DNA of 64,000 bases. It comes from Lachnospiraceae bacterium. GTDB lineage: Bacteria > Bacillota > Clostridia > Lachnospirales > Lachnospiraceae. The translations under genes and the position numbers were made by a program. How positions within the stretch are numbered: the stretch's first letter is position 1; every line of letters starts with the position of its first letter. Under the pieces are notes generated by a model. That model did not search any database and was not told where the DNA came from. It saw nothing but the letters and a program-made list of their open reading frames with translations. Location of the stretch: positions 21,253 to 85,252 of the forward strand of contig JAAWIS010000004.1 of NCBI GenBank assembly GCA_022796475.1, given 5' to 3'. Positions 9,054 to 17,408 of this stretch are shown one piece after another.

Positions 9054-9128
9054 CCTGGGAAAAGCCCTCATATCCTCCATTTTGTCTGCATACACTGGAC
9101 TATAATCTAAAAAAGAGGGAAATTATCT

Positions 9129-9482
9129 ATGCGAACCATTAAAGTTTTAACCCGCTCCCTGTTCCTTTCCTATCTGCTCAGCGCCCTGCTTCTGACCGTC
9201 CTGGCCTTTGCGTTGTTCCGTCTAAAGCTTTCCCCTTCCCGGGTAAGCGCCGGGGTTTATGCAATTTACGGAATTAGCTGTTTTATAGGCGGTGTGTTAG
9301 CTGGGAAAGGACTGCGCAGCCGGAAATTTTTCTGGGGCCTTTTATCCGGCCTTCTCTACTTTCTGCTTCTGGCTCTTATGTCTTTCCTTCTCCACAAAGG
9401 CCTGGCAAGTGATACAAGAATGCTTACTTCCGTTCTCGGTGTCTGTGTGGGATGCGGAACAGCAGGAGGAATGGTAAGTTAA
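9129..9482 (+). CDS. TIGR04086-type four-helix membrane protein
   Basis: A 117-residue protein with four predicted membrane helices (residues about 8-30, 41-60, 66-90, 96-115). Small-residue-rich packing motifs (GISCFIGGVLAGKG, GVCVGCGTAGG) fit the small TIGR04086 membrane family found near yajC and SCIFF genes in Clostridia. The function is not known. It has a good ribosome binding site (GAGGGAAATT) and is transcribed divergently from scfA. Confidence 0.75.
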   Translation: MRTIKVLTRSLFLSYLLSALLLTVLAFALFRLKLSPSRVSAGVYAIYGISCFIGGVLAGKGLRSRKFFWGLLSGLLYFLLLALMSFLLHKGLASDTRMLTSVLGVCVGCGTAGGMVS

Positions 9483-9681
9483 AGGGTTTGGAAGGTTTGC
9501 CCAGGGGATAGGCATATCACAGGTCACCACGCTTCTGCTCAGAAAAAACACAGCCGCCGCCAGTAAAATGCCTGGCCAGGGGCTACGATTTTTCAGCAGC
9601 ACCTTTTGATATGCTTCTCCCTCCGCTGCCAAACTGCCTGGGCGTTTCGATTACTGCTTTTTGCCAGCCGTTATCCAAACG

Positions 9682-10992
9682 CTATGCCGTTTCTGCCGCC
9701 TGTCCCTCGTCTGTTCCCGCCCCTTCCTCTTCTTTTTCTTCCGGCAGGTACAGATGTACGGCTTCAATTCTGTTTTTATCCATATGCTCTACTACCATCC
9801 TAAGGCCTTCATGAACCACTTCTTCCCCTTCCTCCGGAAGGTGATCCAAAAGTCCGATTACCAGACCGCCTAATGAATCATAGTCTTCTGATTCCAGCTT
9901 TAAATTCAGATGGTCATTTAAGTCATTCAGCTTCATTGAGCCGTCTACCCGATATTCCCCCGGAGCCAGCTCCACTAAATTTTCTTCTTCGTCCTCATCA
10001 TATTCATCCCGGATCTCTCCTACAATTTCTTCCAGCATATCCTCTAACGTAATCAACCCGGCTGTAGCTCCGTATTCATCCAGAACAATCACAAGGTTGC
10101 TAAGGGTTTTTCTCATTTCTACCATCAGCTCAGCCGCTTTTTTAAACTCGTATGTGTACAGCGGCTGACGAAGGAAATCACGGATGCTGAAATTTTCTTT
10201 GCTGTCTAACAGCAACAGGTCTTTTACGTTGATAATGCCGATTACATTATCCGTAGAATCTTCATATACCGGAATCCGGGTATACTTCTCCTCCCGGAAA
10301 ACCTCCAGAAGTTCATCATAAGTAGCATCTGCCTGAATAAAGGTCATATCAATTCTGGGAACCATAATATCTTTGGCAAGGTTATCACCAAAATCAAATA
10401 CATTGGTAATCATTTTTTTCTCTTCTGTCTGGATCACCCCTTCTTCATGGCTAACCTCTACGATAGTGCGCAGTTCATCCTCAGTGATGGATTCCTGCTT
10501 TTTATTGGGATCAATCCGAAGCAGCCTTAATACCCCCATGGAAAGCTGATTGACCAAAAAAATAACTGGTGTTAAAAGGTACATCAGCCCATAAATAAAA
10601 GGTGCGTAATTCAGTGATATGGCTTCTGAAGATATGGTAGATATGGTCTTCGGCGTAATCTCCCCAAACACTAAAATCAGCAGCGTCAGGACTCCAGTGG
10701 CAATTCCCACAGCCTTACTTCCGAAAAAATCTGCCGCTAGCATGGTCATCAGAGAAGAAGCCGACAGATTTACCACATTGTTTCCGATTAAGATGGCACT
10801 CAGCATCTTTCCCTGATCTTCGATGATTTTAATCACCGTTGCCGCACGCTTGTGGCCATTTTCTGCCAGTGTTCTCATGCGGATTTTATTTACAGTAGTA
10901 AGTGCTGTTTCTGCCGAAGAAAAGAACGCAGATAGGATTAATAAAATAATTAAAATAATCAATTGTATGACCGCGTCACCAGACGGATCCAT
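9682..10992 (-). CDS. CNNM/CorC-HlyC family transporter (hemolysin-like)
   Basis: About 436 residues from the ATG at 10992, with AAGGAG eight bases upstream; the nominal GTG three codons earlier overlaps the ribosome binding site. The N-terminal DUF21/CNNM membrane domain (residues 5-190) contains the small-residue motif SAFFSSAETALTT. It is followed by a pair of CBS domains (about 200-325; VPRIDMTFI, RIPVYEDSTDNVIGIINVKDLLL) and a C-terminal CorC_HlyC domain (about 345-425). Members are linked to magnesium or cobalt movement across the membrane. The tail is rich in glutamate. Confidence 0.9.
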   Translation of the reverse strand: MDPSGDAVIQLIILIILLILSAFFSSAETALTTVNKIRMRTLAENGHKRAATVIKIIEDQGKMLSAILIGNNVVNLSASSLMTMLAADFFGSKAVGIATGVLTLLILVFGEITPKTISTISSEAISLNYAPFIYGLMYLLTPVIFLVNQLSMGVLRLLRIDPNKKQESITEDELRTIVEVSHEEGVIQTEEKKMITNVFDFGDNLAKDIMVPRIDMTFIQADATYDELLEVFREEKYTRIPVYEDSTDNVIGIINVKDLLLLDSKENFSIRDFLRQPLYTYEFKKAAELMVEMRKTLSNLVIVLDEYGATAGLITLEDMLEEIVGEIRDEYDEDEEENLVELAPGEYRVDGSMKLNDLNDHLNLKLESEDYDSLGGLVIGLLDHLPEEGEEVVHEGLRMVVEHMDKNRIEAVHLYLPEEKEEEGAGTDEGQAAETA

Positions 10993-11028
10993 AAAAAACA
11001 CTCCTTTTTTTCTAAATTTTTATATGTG

Positions 11029-11057
11029 ATTTTACTATACTGCTGTTCTTCTGTCAA
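11029..11057 (-). promoter_or_regulatory. Promoter for the CNNM/CorC gene
   Basis: On the minus strand a consensus -35 TTGACA (11052-11057) and a -10 TAAAAT (11029-11034) are 17 bases apart, about 37 bases upstream of the start codon. Confidence 0.75.
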
Positions 11058-11126
11058 GCTAAACTATCGCTCTGCCCCTTGAAACGTACATATTTTCAAA
11101 AATAACCGCTGTATTTGCAAATAATT

Positions 11127-11156
11127 AAGCTGCCGCAAAAACTGCGGCAGCTTTTT
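11127..11156. terminator. Rho-independent terminator downstream of lspA
   Basis: An 11-bp perfect stem (AAGCTGCCGCA, 11127-11137, pairing with 11143-11153) with a five-base loop. The plus strand has a T-run right after the stem; the minus strand, on which lspA is read, has only TTAATTATT. It is probably bidirectional and ends lspA transcription ahead of the CNNM promoter. Confidence 0.7.
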
Positions 11157-11266
11157 GTCTGCTGTTAATACCTTTCCTGGCTGCGCCTTCTTTGCCAGGC
11201 AGCGCCAATCCTCTCATACCCTCTTGTCAGGCAACGTGTATTTAAAAATCCATTTCTGCTATTTTG

Positions 11267-11767
11267 TCATTTGGAGGCTCTGCTTTTCCACAGTCCCTTT
11301 GCCACCCGGCACACTTCCCAGACAATCTGTGAAATAACCATTAGGGCAGCTCCTGCAAAAACAAAGAAATCTCCCAGATTAAAAATCACTTTTTTCAATC
11401 GTCCTGCATTAATGCTGAAGTAGTCCACCACATAATTCCTGGTAATCCGGTCATAAAGGTTGCTGAATGCTCCTCCAAGGGTTAAAATCAGCACCAGCTT
11501 TTCCATCCGGTATCCCTTTTTTGGAAGCAGAAAACCTAACACTCCGCCTAAAGCTGAAATAATCACAATAGGAATCATCTTAACCAGATCTGGCCTGCTT
11601 TTTAACACTTCAAAGGGAAAACCTGTGTTATGGCTTTTGTGAAGCGTGATCCACCCTTTCGTTCCTTCCAGTTCCCTGGGAAACTCACTGTCGTCCCGAG
11701 CCTCAATTTCTCCTTTTATGCACAGATCCGCTGCAGCAATCAATGCAATTAGTAAAATTGGTATCAT
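11267..11767 (-). CDS. lspA: Lipoprotein signal peptidase (signal peptidase II)
   Basis: A 166-residue, four-helix membrane protease that removes the signal peptide of diacylated prolipoproteins. Family motifs are present though divergent: an early membrane aspartate (AAADLC), HNTGFPF, GGAFSNLYDRITRNYVVDYF with the first catalytic aspartate at D115, and IFNLGDFFV with the second at D133. The start is backed by a GGGAGG site. It lies alone between a terminator and the divergent S8 protease gene. Confidence 0.88.
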   Translation of the reverse strand: MIPILLIALIAAADLCIKGEIEARDDSEFPRELEGTKGWITLHKSHNTGFPFEVLKSRPDLVKMIPIVIISALGGVLGFLLPKKGYRMEKLVLILTLGGAFSNLYDRITRNYVVDYFSINAGRLKKVIFNLGDFFVFAGAALMVISQIVWEVCRVAKGLWKSRASK

Positions 11768-11932
11768 ATTTTTCGCCTCCCTTATTGGATTTTAAGCATA
11801 CTCGGAACCTTATTTCTCCACGTTCCGATCCTCTTTTTTATTTTATCCTGTTTTCCATTTTCCGTAAAGGGAATTTTTACCCTTTTGCTGCATATATTTT
11901 TTACAAATCACTTTGTTTGATGGAGGGCAGTT

Positions 11933-13699
11933 ATGTCTACTTGTCCCCTGAATCCTGCCAGTGAGAATATTGCTGATTTTATTTACCGCCAGGGCATTAC
12001 TACCCGCCGTATGCCGCAGTTAGAAAAAGAAGTTCTGTGTTACGATGCCGTTTCCAGAGAGTTTGCCATTACATATATCCCTTTGGAAAAAATACCTCCT
12101 ATTAATCTTGTGGATTATGACTATTATTCCATCCCTAAGCTGTACACGCTTCTGGACTCTTCCAGTGTGGAATCTTCCGGGATCCTTTCTGTATTCCGCC
12201 AGCCTGCATTAGGCAACAAGGGAAATGGTGTCATCATCGGGCTAATTGATACTGGAATTGATTACTTAAATCCGCTCTTCCAAAAGCCTGACGGATCCAC
12301 CAGAATTTTAGGAATCTGGGATCAAACCATTCCGGAAAACCCAGAAACCATTCCACCGGGAGTCAATCCGCCCCTGTCCTCTCAGTACACCGGCATCCAG
12401 TATGGAACCGCATATTCCGAGTCGCAGATTAATGACGCGCTCCGTTCTGATAATCCTTTAGACATTGTTCCTTCCATTGACACAGACGGCCACGGAACCT
12501 TTCTGGCAGGGATTGCAGCCGGCGGCCAATCCCCCTCTGGCGATTTTACCGGAGCCGCCCCCAATGCTTCTCTTGGAATTGTAAAGCTTAAACCTGCAAA
12601 AAAATATCTGCGGGATTTTTACCTGGTTCGGGAAGATGCCGCAGCCTATCAGGAAAATGATATTATGATGGGGATAAAATATTTACGGATCCTTTCGGAG
12701 CAGATGAAAATGCCTCTGGTTCTCTGCATCTCTATGGGAACTACCTGGGGCAGCCATGAAGGCGCCTCCCCATTAGGGTACACGCTTCAGTCTGCCAGCC
12801 AGCATATCGGGATTGCCAGCGTAGTTTCTGCCGGAAACGAAGCCGGGCTTTCTCATCATTACTTCGGTTCCATCCCTTCCGGAGAAGCCTCGGAAGATGT
12901 GGAAATCCGGGTTGCGCCGGGAGAGCGGGGTTTTGTGGCAGAATTCTGGGCCGACGTTTTGGATCTTTATACCATTGGCTTTATCTCTCCCAGCGGAGAA
13001 ACCATCAGCCGGATCCCCATGTCCTTAGGCCATGATTCTCATGTCAGCTTTCTTCTGGAACCCACCAAAATTACGGTCAGTTATCTGTCTAATGAAGCCG
13101 GCTCCGGGCGTCAGCTTATCTTCTTCCGTTTTGAGGAGCCAACTGCTGGTATTTGGCGGATCCGCGTTTACAATTCCCTTTATCTGAGGGGACAGTATCA
13201 TATTTGGCTACCTATTGAAAGCTTTGCATCTCCGGAAACCATTTTCTTAAAGCCAAACCCAGACACTACCATCACAAATCCCGGAAACGCTCCCTTCCCG
13301 TTAACCATCAGTACTTACGATCACCGGGATGGAAGCATTTACCTTCATTCCAGCCGGGGTTTTACCATTAATGAACAGATTAAACCGGATATTGCCGCTC
13401 CCGGCGTTGATGTTTATGGCCCAGCCCTTCCTCATATCCAGGGAAGCTATGGCGGAAACCGGATCCCTATGACCAGGAGAACCGGATCTTCCGTGGCTGC
13501 CGCCCTTACAGCCGGTGCAATCGCAAATCTAATGGCATGGGGCATAGTAGAAGGCAATGATCCCTCTATGAGTAATGTTTCCATCCGCGGATATCTAATC
13601 CGAGGCGCCTACCGAAACCCGGCTTACCAATACCCCAACCGTGAATTTGGCTACGGCACCTTAGATTTATACCAATCCTTCCTCCAGCTTCGGGAGTAA
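11933..13699 (+). CDS. Subtilisin-like S8 serine protease (Csp-like)
   Basis: A 588-residue subtilase with an intact catalytic triad: D106 in IGLIDTGID, H187 in DTDGHGTF and S520 in RTGSSVAAA. The oxyanion asparagine is N302 in SAGNE. A long insert between the oxyanion and serine regions (about 320-480) forms a beta-rich jelly-roll domain, as in the Csp germination proteases of Clostridia. There is an N-terminal prodomain-like part (1-95) but no obvious signal peptide. Some Csp proteins are pseudoenzymes; this one keeps all key residues. The start has GGAGGGCAG upstream. A role in spore germination or another processing step is inferred from the family. It ends six bases from the convergent clpX-like gene. 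Confidence 0.85.
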   Translation: MSTCPLNPASENIADFIYRQGITTRRMPQLEKEVLCYDAVSREFAITYIPLEKIPPINLVDYDYYSIPKLYTLLDSSSVESSGILSVFRQPALGNKGNGVIIGLIDTGIDYLNPLFQKPDGSTRILGIWDQTIPENPETIPPGVNPPLSSQYTGIQYGTAYSESQINDALRSDNPLDIVPSIDTDGHGTFLAGIAAGGQSPSGDFTGAAPNASLGIVKLKPAKKYLRDFYLVREDAAAYQENDIMMGIKYLRILSEQMKMPLVLCISMGTTWGSHEGASPLGYTLQSASQHIGIASVVSAGNEAGLSHHYFGSIPSGEASEDVEIRVAPGERGFVAEFWADVLDLYTIGFISPSGETISRIPMSLGHDSHVSFLLEPTKITVSYLSNEAGSGRQLIFFRFEEPTAGIWRIRVYNSLYLRGQYHIWLPIESFASPETIFLKPNPDTTITNPGNAPFPLTISTYDHRDGSIYLHSSRGFTINEQIKPDIAAPGVDVYGPALPHIQGSYGGNRIPMTRRTGSSVAAALTAGAIANLMAWGIVEGNDPSMSNVSIRGYLIRGAYRNPAYQYPNREFGYGTLDLYQSFLQLRE

Positions 13700-13705
13700 C
13701 CTTTT

Positions 13706-15190
13706 TCAAACAGAAGTTCGGGCAGGCACCGGACAAATGCTGCGCATTTCAATCCTTGGTCCTCCCCGTTTTTCCAGGTATGGCCTTGTAATCATAACTG
13801 CGCCGATATTGGGATCCTTGGGGATTTCATACATAATATCCAGCATGAAATCTTCCAGGATTGCCCGCAGGGCCCTGGCTCCAGTTTCTTTTTTCATAGC
13901 CTCTTCCACGATCCAGTCTAAAGCAGCAGCATCAAATTCCAGCTTTACTTCATCATAAGCCAAAAGCTTCTCATACTGCTTTAAAATTGCATTTTTAGGT
14001 TCTGTAAGGATCCGTTTCATAAATTCCTTATCCAAAGGCTGCAAAGCAACTGTAATCGGAAGGCGGCCTAAAAATTCCGGTATCATGCCAAATTTTCTGA
14101 GATCGCCATTTTCCACTTTTGCAAGCAGTTTTTTATCTGTTTCATAAGCATCCTTTAACTGTGAACCAAATCCCATTGAGGACTTCTTTTGCAGCCGCTC
14201 CCTAATTATCTGCTCCAGCTCAGGAAATGCGCCTCCGCAGATAAAAAGAATATTATCTGTATTTACAGTTGCCATAGGCGTCATGGCGTTTTTCTGGTTG
14301 GAACCTACCGGAACTTCTATCACACTGCCTTCTAAAAGCTTCAGCAGCTCCTGCTGCACCGATTCCCCGCTTACATCTCTGGCATTAGTCTGCTGCTTTT
14401 TTGCAATTTTGTCCACTTCATCGATAAAAATAATCCCTCGCTCTGCTTTCTCCACATCATTGCCTGCCGCCGCTAACAGTTTACTTACCACACTTTCAAT
14501 ATCATCACCGATGTATCCGGCCTCTGTCAGGGATGTTGCATCTGCAATCGCTAAGGGCACATCCAAAAGCTTCGCCAGCGTTTTAACCAGATACGTTTTT
14601 CCGCTTCCTGTAGGGCCAACCATTAAAATATTCGATTTTTCAATAGTAATCTCATCTTCCTGCTTTGCCGGACAGCTTAAAAGAGAACGTTTATAATGAT
14701 TATAAACGGCTACTGAAATCACCTTTTTTGCCTGTTCCTGCCCCACCACAAATTCATCCAGGCGCTGTTTAATCACATGGGGCGCCGGAATATCCTGAAT
14801 TGTATAGGTCTTCGGGGCTTCTGATTTCTTTTTAATCTTCTGCTTTTTCGGAATCGCCATATCAGGGCGAAGAAAATTAGAAAGCTCCCCCATGTTCAAA
14901 TTCATAAACGGCATATTAGGAATCTGTCCTAAATCCATTCCGTTCTGATTTAAAGCGTCAAAGGCTTTCTGCATACAGTCATGGCAAAGGTAAATTCCTC
15001 CTGGCATGGATACCATGGAGCCAGCTTTGCTCTCCGGCCTTCGACATATGTAGCAAACCTTTTCGTAGTCTTTGTCCTCTTCCTGGCTCTTAATGTTATT
15101 TCTTCGGCTTTCTGCTTCCCCTTCCTTTGTTTCCGTTTCTGATAATATTTCCTTCTCTTCCAATGTAGGCCTCTTTTCTTTATCTGTCAT
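13706..15190 (-). CDS. clpX: ClpX-type AAA+ unfoldase with extended N-terminus
   Basis: A 494-residue protein, longer than the usual ClpX of about 420-430. A charged leader (1-40) precedes the zinc-binding domain with C46, C49, C69 and C72. An extra linker rich in asparagine, methionine and lysine (about 80-125) follows. The AAA+ core has Walker A GPTGSGKT (192-199), Walker B IIFIDEVD (D257, E258), a GYIGDD pore-type segment and a ClpB_D2-small C-terminal lid. The ClpP-docking IGF loop is present as MGFGSQ, so it probably works with ClpP. No clpP or tig lies beside it, so this may be a second ClpX paralogue and not the housekeeping copy. Confidence 0.85.
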   Translation of the reverse strand: MTDKEKRPTLEEKEILSETETKEGEAESRRNNIKSQEEDKDYEKVCYICRRPESKAGSMVSMPGGIYLCHDCMQKAFDALNQNGMDLGQIPNMPFMNLNMGELSNFLRPDMAIPKKQKIKKKSEAPKTYTIQDIPAPHVIKQRLDEFVVGQEQAKKVISVAVYNHYKRSLLSCPAKQEDEITIEKSNILMVGPTGSGKTYLVKTLAKLLDVPLAIADATSLTEAGYIGDDIESVVSKLLAAAGNDVEKAERGIIFIDEVDKIAKKQQTNARDVSGESVQQELLKLLEGSVIEVPVGSNQKNAMTPMATVNTDNILFICGGAFPELEQIIRERLQKKSSMGFGSQLKDAYETDKKLLAKVENGDLRKFGMIPEFLGRLPITVALQPLDKEFMKRILTEPKNAILKQYEKLLAYDEVKLEFDAAALDWIVEEAMKKETGARALRAILEDFMLDIMYEIPKDPNIGAVMITRPYLEKRGGPRIEMRSICPVPARTSV

Positions 15191-15217
15191 TCATTTTCCT
15201 TGCTTCCTGTACCATTC

Positions 15218-15246
15218 AGTTTATCACAGGCTGCCCCGTTATTCAA
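15218..15246 (-). promoter_or_regulatory. Promoter for the clpX-like gene
   Basis: On the minus strand, -35 TTGAAT (15241-15246) and -10 TAAACT (15218-15223) are 17 bases apart and the -10 carries an upstream TG. It lies about 28 bases before the start codon. Confidence 0.6.
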
Positions 15247-15283
15247 GTAGCCCCCTTTCCGAAAAAAAGCGCAGCCCCAAACA

Positions 15284-15305
15284 GGTTACTGTTCGCACAC
15301 CATGA
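15284..15305. repeat. Short copy of the GGTTACTGTTC-CACCATGAC repeat
   Basis: The bases GGTTACTGTTCGCACACC followed by ATGAC nearly match GGTACTGTTCACACC-ATGAC at 8907-8926, with only small insertions. The two copies lie in gaps 6.4 kb apart, so this is probably a short form of an interspersed repeat. Confidence 0.45.
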
Positions 15306-15355
15306 CTTTTCTGCTCTCAATTTTCCTCCTGGCAAGCCTCAGTTGTCAGTCATTT

Positions 15356-15409
15356 GGAAAAAGCACCGCAAGGCTCACAAAGGAACCTTTTACGTCCTTC
15401 GTGAGCCTT
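15356..15409 (-). terminator. Rho-independent terminator after the HtrA gene
   Basis: Arms of 15 bp beginning AAGGCTCAC pair (15370-15384 with 15395-15409, one G-T pair). On the minus strand a GCGGTGCTTTTTCC tail follows, including a run of five T. It lies directly downstream of the HtrA gene. Confidence 0.75.
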
Positions 15410-15424
15410 ACTTAACACTCCTTC

Positions 15425-17194
15425 TTAATTTACGTTATTTTCAACAGGCTTAACACCTAATGTTACCTCAACCTGCCTCTCCACATACTCTCCGTCTGAC
15501 AAAGACTGAACGGTCAGTGTAATGGTATCTCCGCCTGCATAATATGTCAGCATAGCTTTCAGCTCTGACATAGTCCGTATCGACTGTCCGTCAAATTTCG
15601 TAATAATATCTTTTTCTTTTAAGTCAGAGCCAGCAGCCGCCCCTTCTTCCATAATCCGGTATACAAACACACCCTGAGGCATTCCGTATAAAAGGGATGT
15701 ATTGGCATCAATATCCTGGCCCTGGATCCCAAGGTAGCCCTGCCTTGCTTCTTCAACCTCTTTTCTGGTTTTTTTGGTCATCAGATTACCGATGATATCC
15801 TGAACCTTTGAAATCGGAATAGCATACCCCATGCCCTCTACTTCTGTGGAGGAGTATTTTGCCGAATTAATTCCGATTACCTCTCCTTCCATATTCAAAA
15901 GGGCGCCGCCGCTGTTGCCTGGATTAATGGCTGCATCTGTCTGGAGAAGGTTTCTTGCAGTCTGCTGTTCCGTTTTCACTTCCCTGTCCAAGGCACTGAC
16001 ATAGCCTACCGTCACAGACTGCCCATAGCCTAATGCATTCCCGATGGCAATAACCCCCTGGCCTACTTTAAGGCTGTTGGAATCCCCCAGTGTAGCAACT
16101 GCAATTTTACTTTTTGTATCATCCGGAATCTTAGTTAAATCGACTGCAATCACAGCCAAATCATTTTCCGAATCGGTGCCCTTTACATTTGCCTCTATGA
16201 TTTCATTATCAACAAATACAACGCCAAGGGTTTTTGCCCCTTCCACCACGTGGTTATTGGTTACAATTAATAGCTCCTCGTCGCTTTGGCCTACGATAAT
16301 TCCGGACCCGCTTCCCTTTCCCTCATATATCTGAGTCTGTCCGAACCAGTTCTGTGTCTGGTATTCTGTTACGCTGTTAATCGCTACCACAGACGGCATG
16401 GCCTTTTCCACAATAGCAGACACATCATTGCTTACTGCTGGAACTGCAGGGGCGGGATTCGTGTTTGCTGTGTCCGGTTTTGACGTTTCAGGCATGGTTT
16501 CTGCCTGGGTAAGGGCGGCCTGGGATGATTCTGTTTCATTGCCGGCCAAAAGCCTGCCGCTAATCTGGTTCACTCCAGCCATAGTTCCTCCTGCAATAAC
16601 ACCGAAAAGCAGGGCCGCCGCTGTAATCCCGGCTGCTTTCTTTAACATCGGATGAGGTTTCTTTTCTTTTTTTAATTTCTGTCCCGGCTGCCTGGAACCA
16701 GGCTGAGGCTGCTGCCAGGGGGCATAATGCTGCTGATAAGGTGGCTGGCCGCCATAGCCTGGATTTGGTCCCGACGGCCTGGTTCCGTAATTGCCGGATG
16801 GAACTTGCGGATTCGGTCCATACCCTGCACCCGGATGATTCATTTGGCTGCCGCCATAGCCGCTGCCTTGAGCTGACTGGTGGTTTCCATAAGATCCCGA
16901 CGGTCTGCCATAAGCCCCTGGCTGGCCATTTCCATAATTGCCATAGGAATTTGCTGACACCGGCGAACTGGAACCGTAAGGATTTTTGCCATTATCTGAA
17001 GGCTGGCTTTCTGAACCTTGGCTTATTGGGGCGCCTGAACTGCTGCTCCTTCCATCCTCAGCCTCTCTTTTTTGCATGGCCTCCATTCCTTCCTCTGTCT
17101 GGCTGGCCTCATTTGTTCTGTCCCTATATTCTGTCCGCTGAGATTCTTCCTCTCCATGATTTTGCTGTGTTTTTTCATAATCGTTCTGATACAT
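15425..17194 (-). CDS. Membrane-anchored HtrA/DegP-type serine protease with PDZ domain
   Basis: A 589-residue protein. Residues 1-180 are a disordered cytoplasmic segment rich in Gly, Tyr, Pro, Ser, Asn and Gln (YGNYGNGQPG-type repeats), then a lysine stretch and one membrane helix (about 187-212). The outside part is an S1C trypsin-like domain with H315 (TNNHVVEG), D345 (SENDLAVI) and S428 (INPGNSGGALLN), then a PDZ domain (about 485-580). The family degrades or guards against misfolded exported proteins. The long low-complexity N-terminus is unusual in amount, though such tails are known in Gram-positive HtrA proteins. The start has AAGGGGAT upstream. Confidence 0.93.
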   Translation of the reverse strand: MYQNDYEKTQQNHGEEESQRTEYRDRTNEASQTEEGMEAMQKREAEDGRSSSSGAPISQGSESQPSDNGKNPYGSSSPVSANSYGNYGNGQPGAYGRPSGSYGNHQSAQGSGYGGSQMNHPGAGYGPNPQVPSGNYGTRPSGPNPGYGGQPPYQQHYAPWQQPQPGSRQPGQKLKKEKKPHPMLKKAAGITAAALLFGVIAGGTMAGVNQISGRLLAGNETESSQAALTQAETMPETSKPDTANTNPAPAVPAVSNDVSAIVEKAMPSVVAINSVTEYQTQNWFGQTQIYEGKGSGSGIIVGQSDEELLIVTNNHVVEGAKTLGVVFVDNEIIEANVKGTDSENDLAVIAVDLTKIPDDTKSKIAVATLGDSNSLKVGQGVIAIGNALGYGQSVTVGYVSALDREVKTEQQTARNLLQTDAAINPGNSGGALLNMEGEVIGINSAKYSSTEVEGMGYAIPISKVQDIIGNLMTKKTRKEVEEARQGYLGIQGQDIDANTSLLYGMPQGVFVYRIMEEGAAAGSDLKEKDIITKFDGQSIRTMSELKAMLTYYAGGDTITLTVQSLSDGEYVERQVEVTLGVKPVENNVN

Positions 17195-17310
17195 AACTTA
17201 AATCCCCTTTCTGAACTCCAAAGCATATTTCGGCAGCTCTCTGCCCATTTCGTAATTGCTTTTTTCGCTTAAGGATCCTTCTGAATCGCTTTTACTTGAC
17301 TACGAAAAAG

Positions 17311-17316
17311 ATTGTA
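17311..17316 (-). promoter_or_regulatory. Probable extended -10 for the HtrA gene, with TCACAATT repeats
   Basis: On the minus strand TGATACAAT forms an extended -10 (TACAAT at 17311-17316) about 115 bases before the HtrA start. Just upstream are two direct copies of TCACAATT eleven bases apart, a possible regulator site. No good -35 is seen. Confidence 0.35.
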
Positions 17317-17408
17317 TCAGTCAATTGTGATGGAATTGTGACAAATTTATGATAAAACTATGATCCTTTCTAGTGTTCTGCTTATATGGAATGCAGACAT
17401 GCTTTCAA

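Noticed and set aside
9342..9632. 96-codon minus-strand frame with a hydrophobic N-terminus
   Set aside because: It starts with TTG, has no clear own promoter and lies mostly antisense to the conserved membrane protein at 9129-9482.
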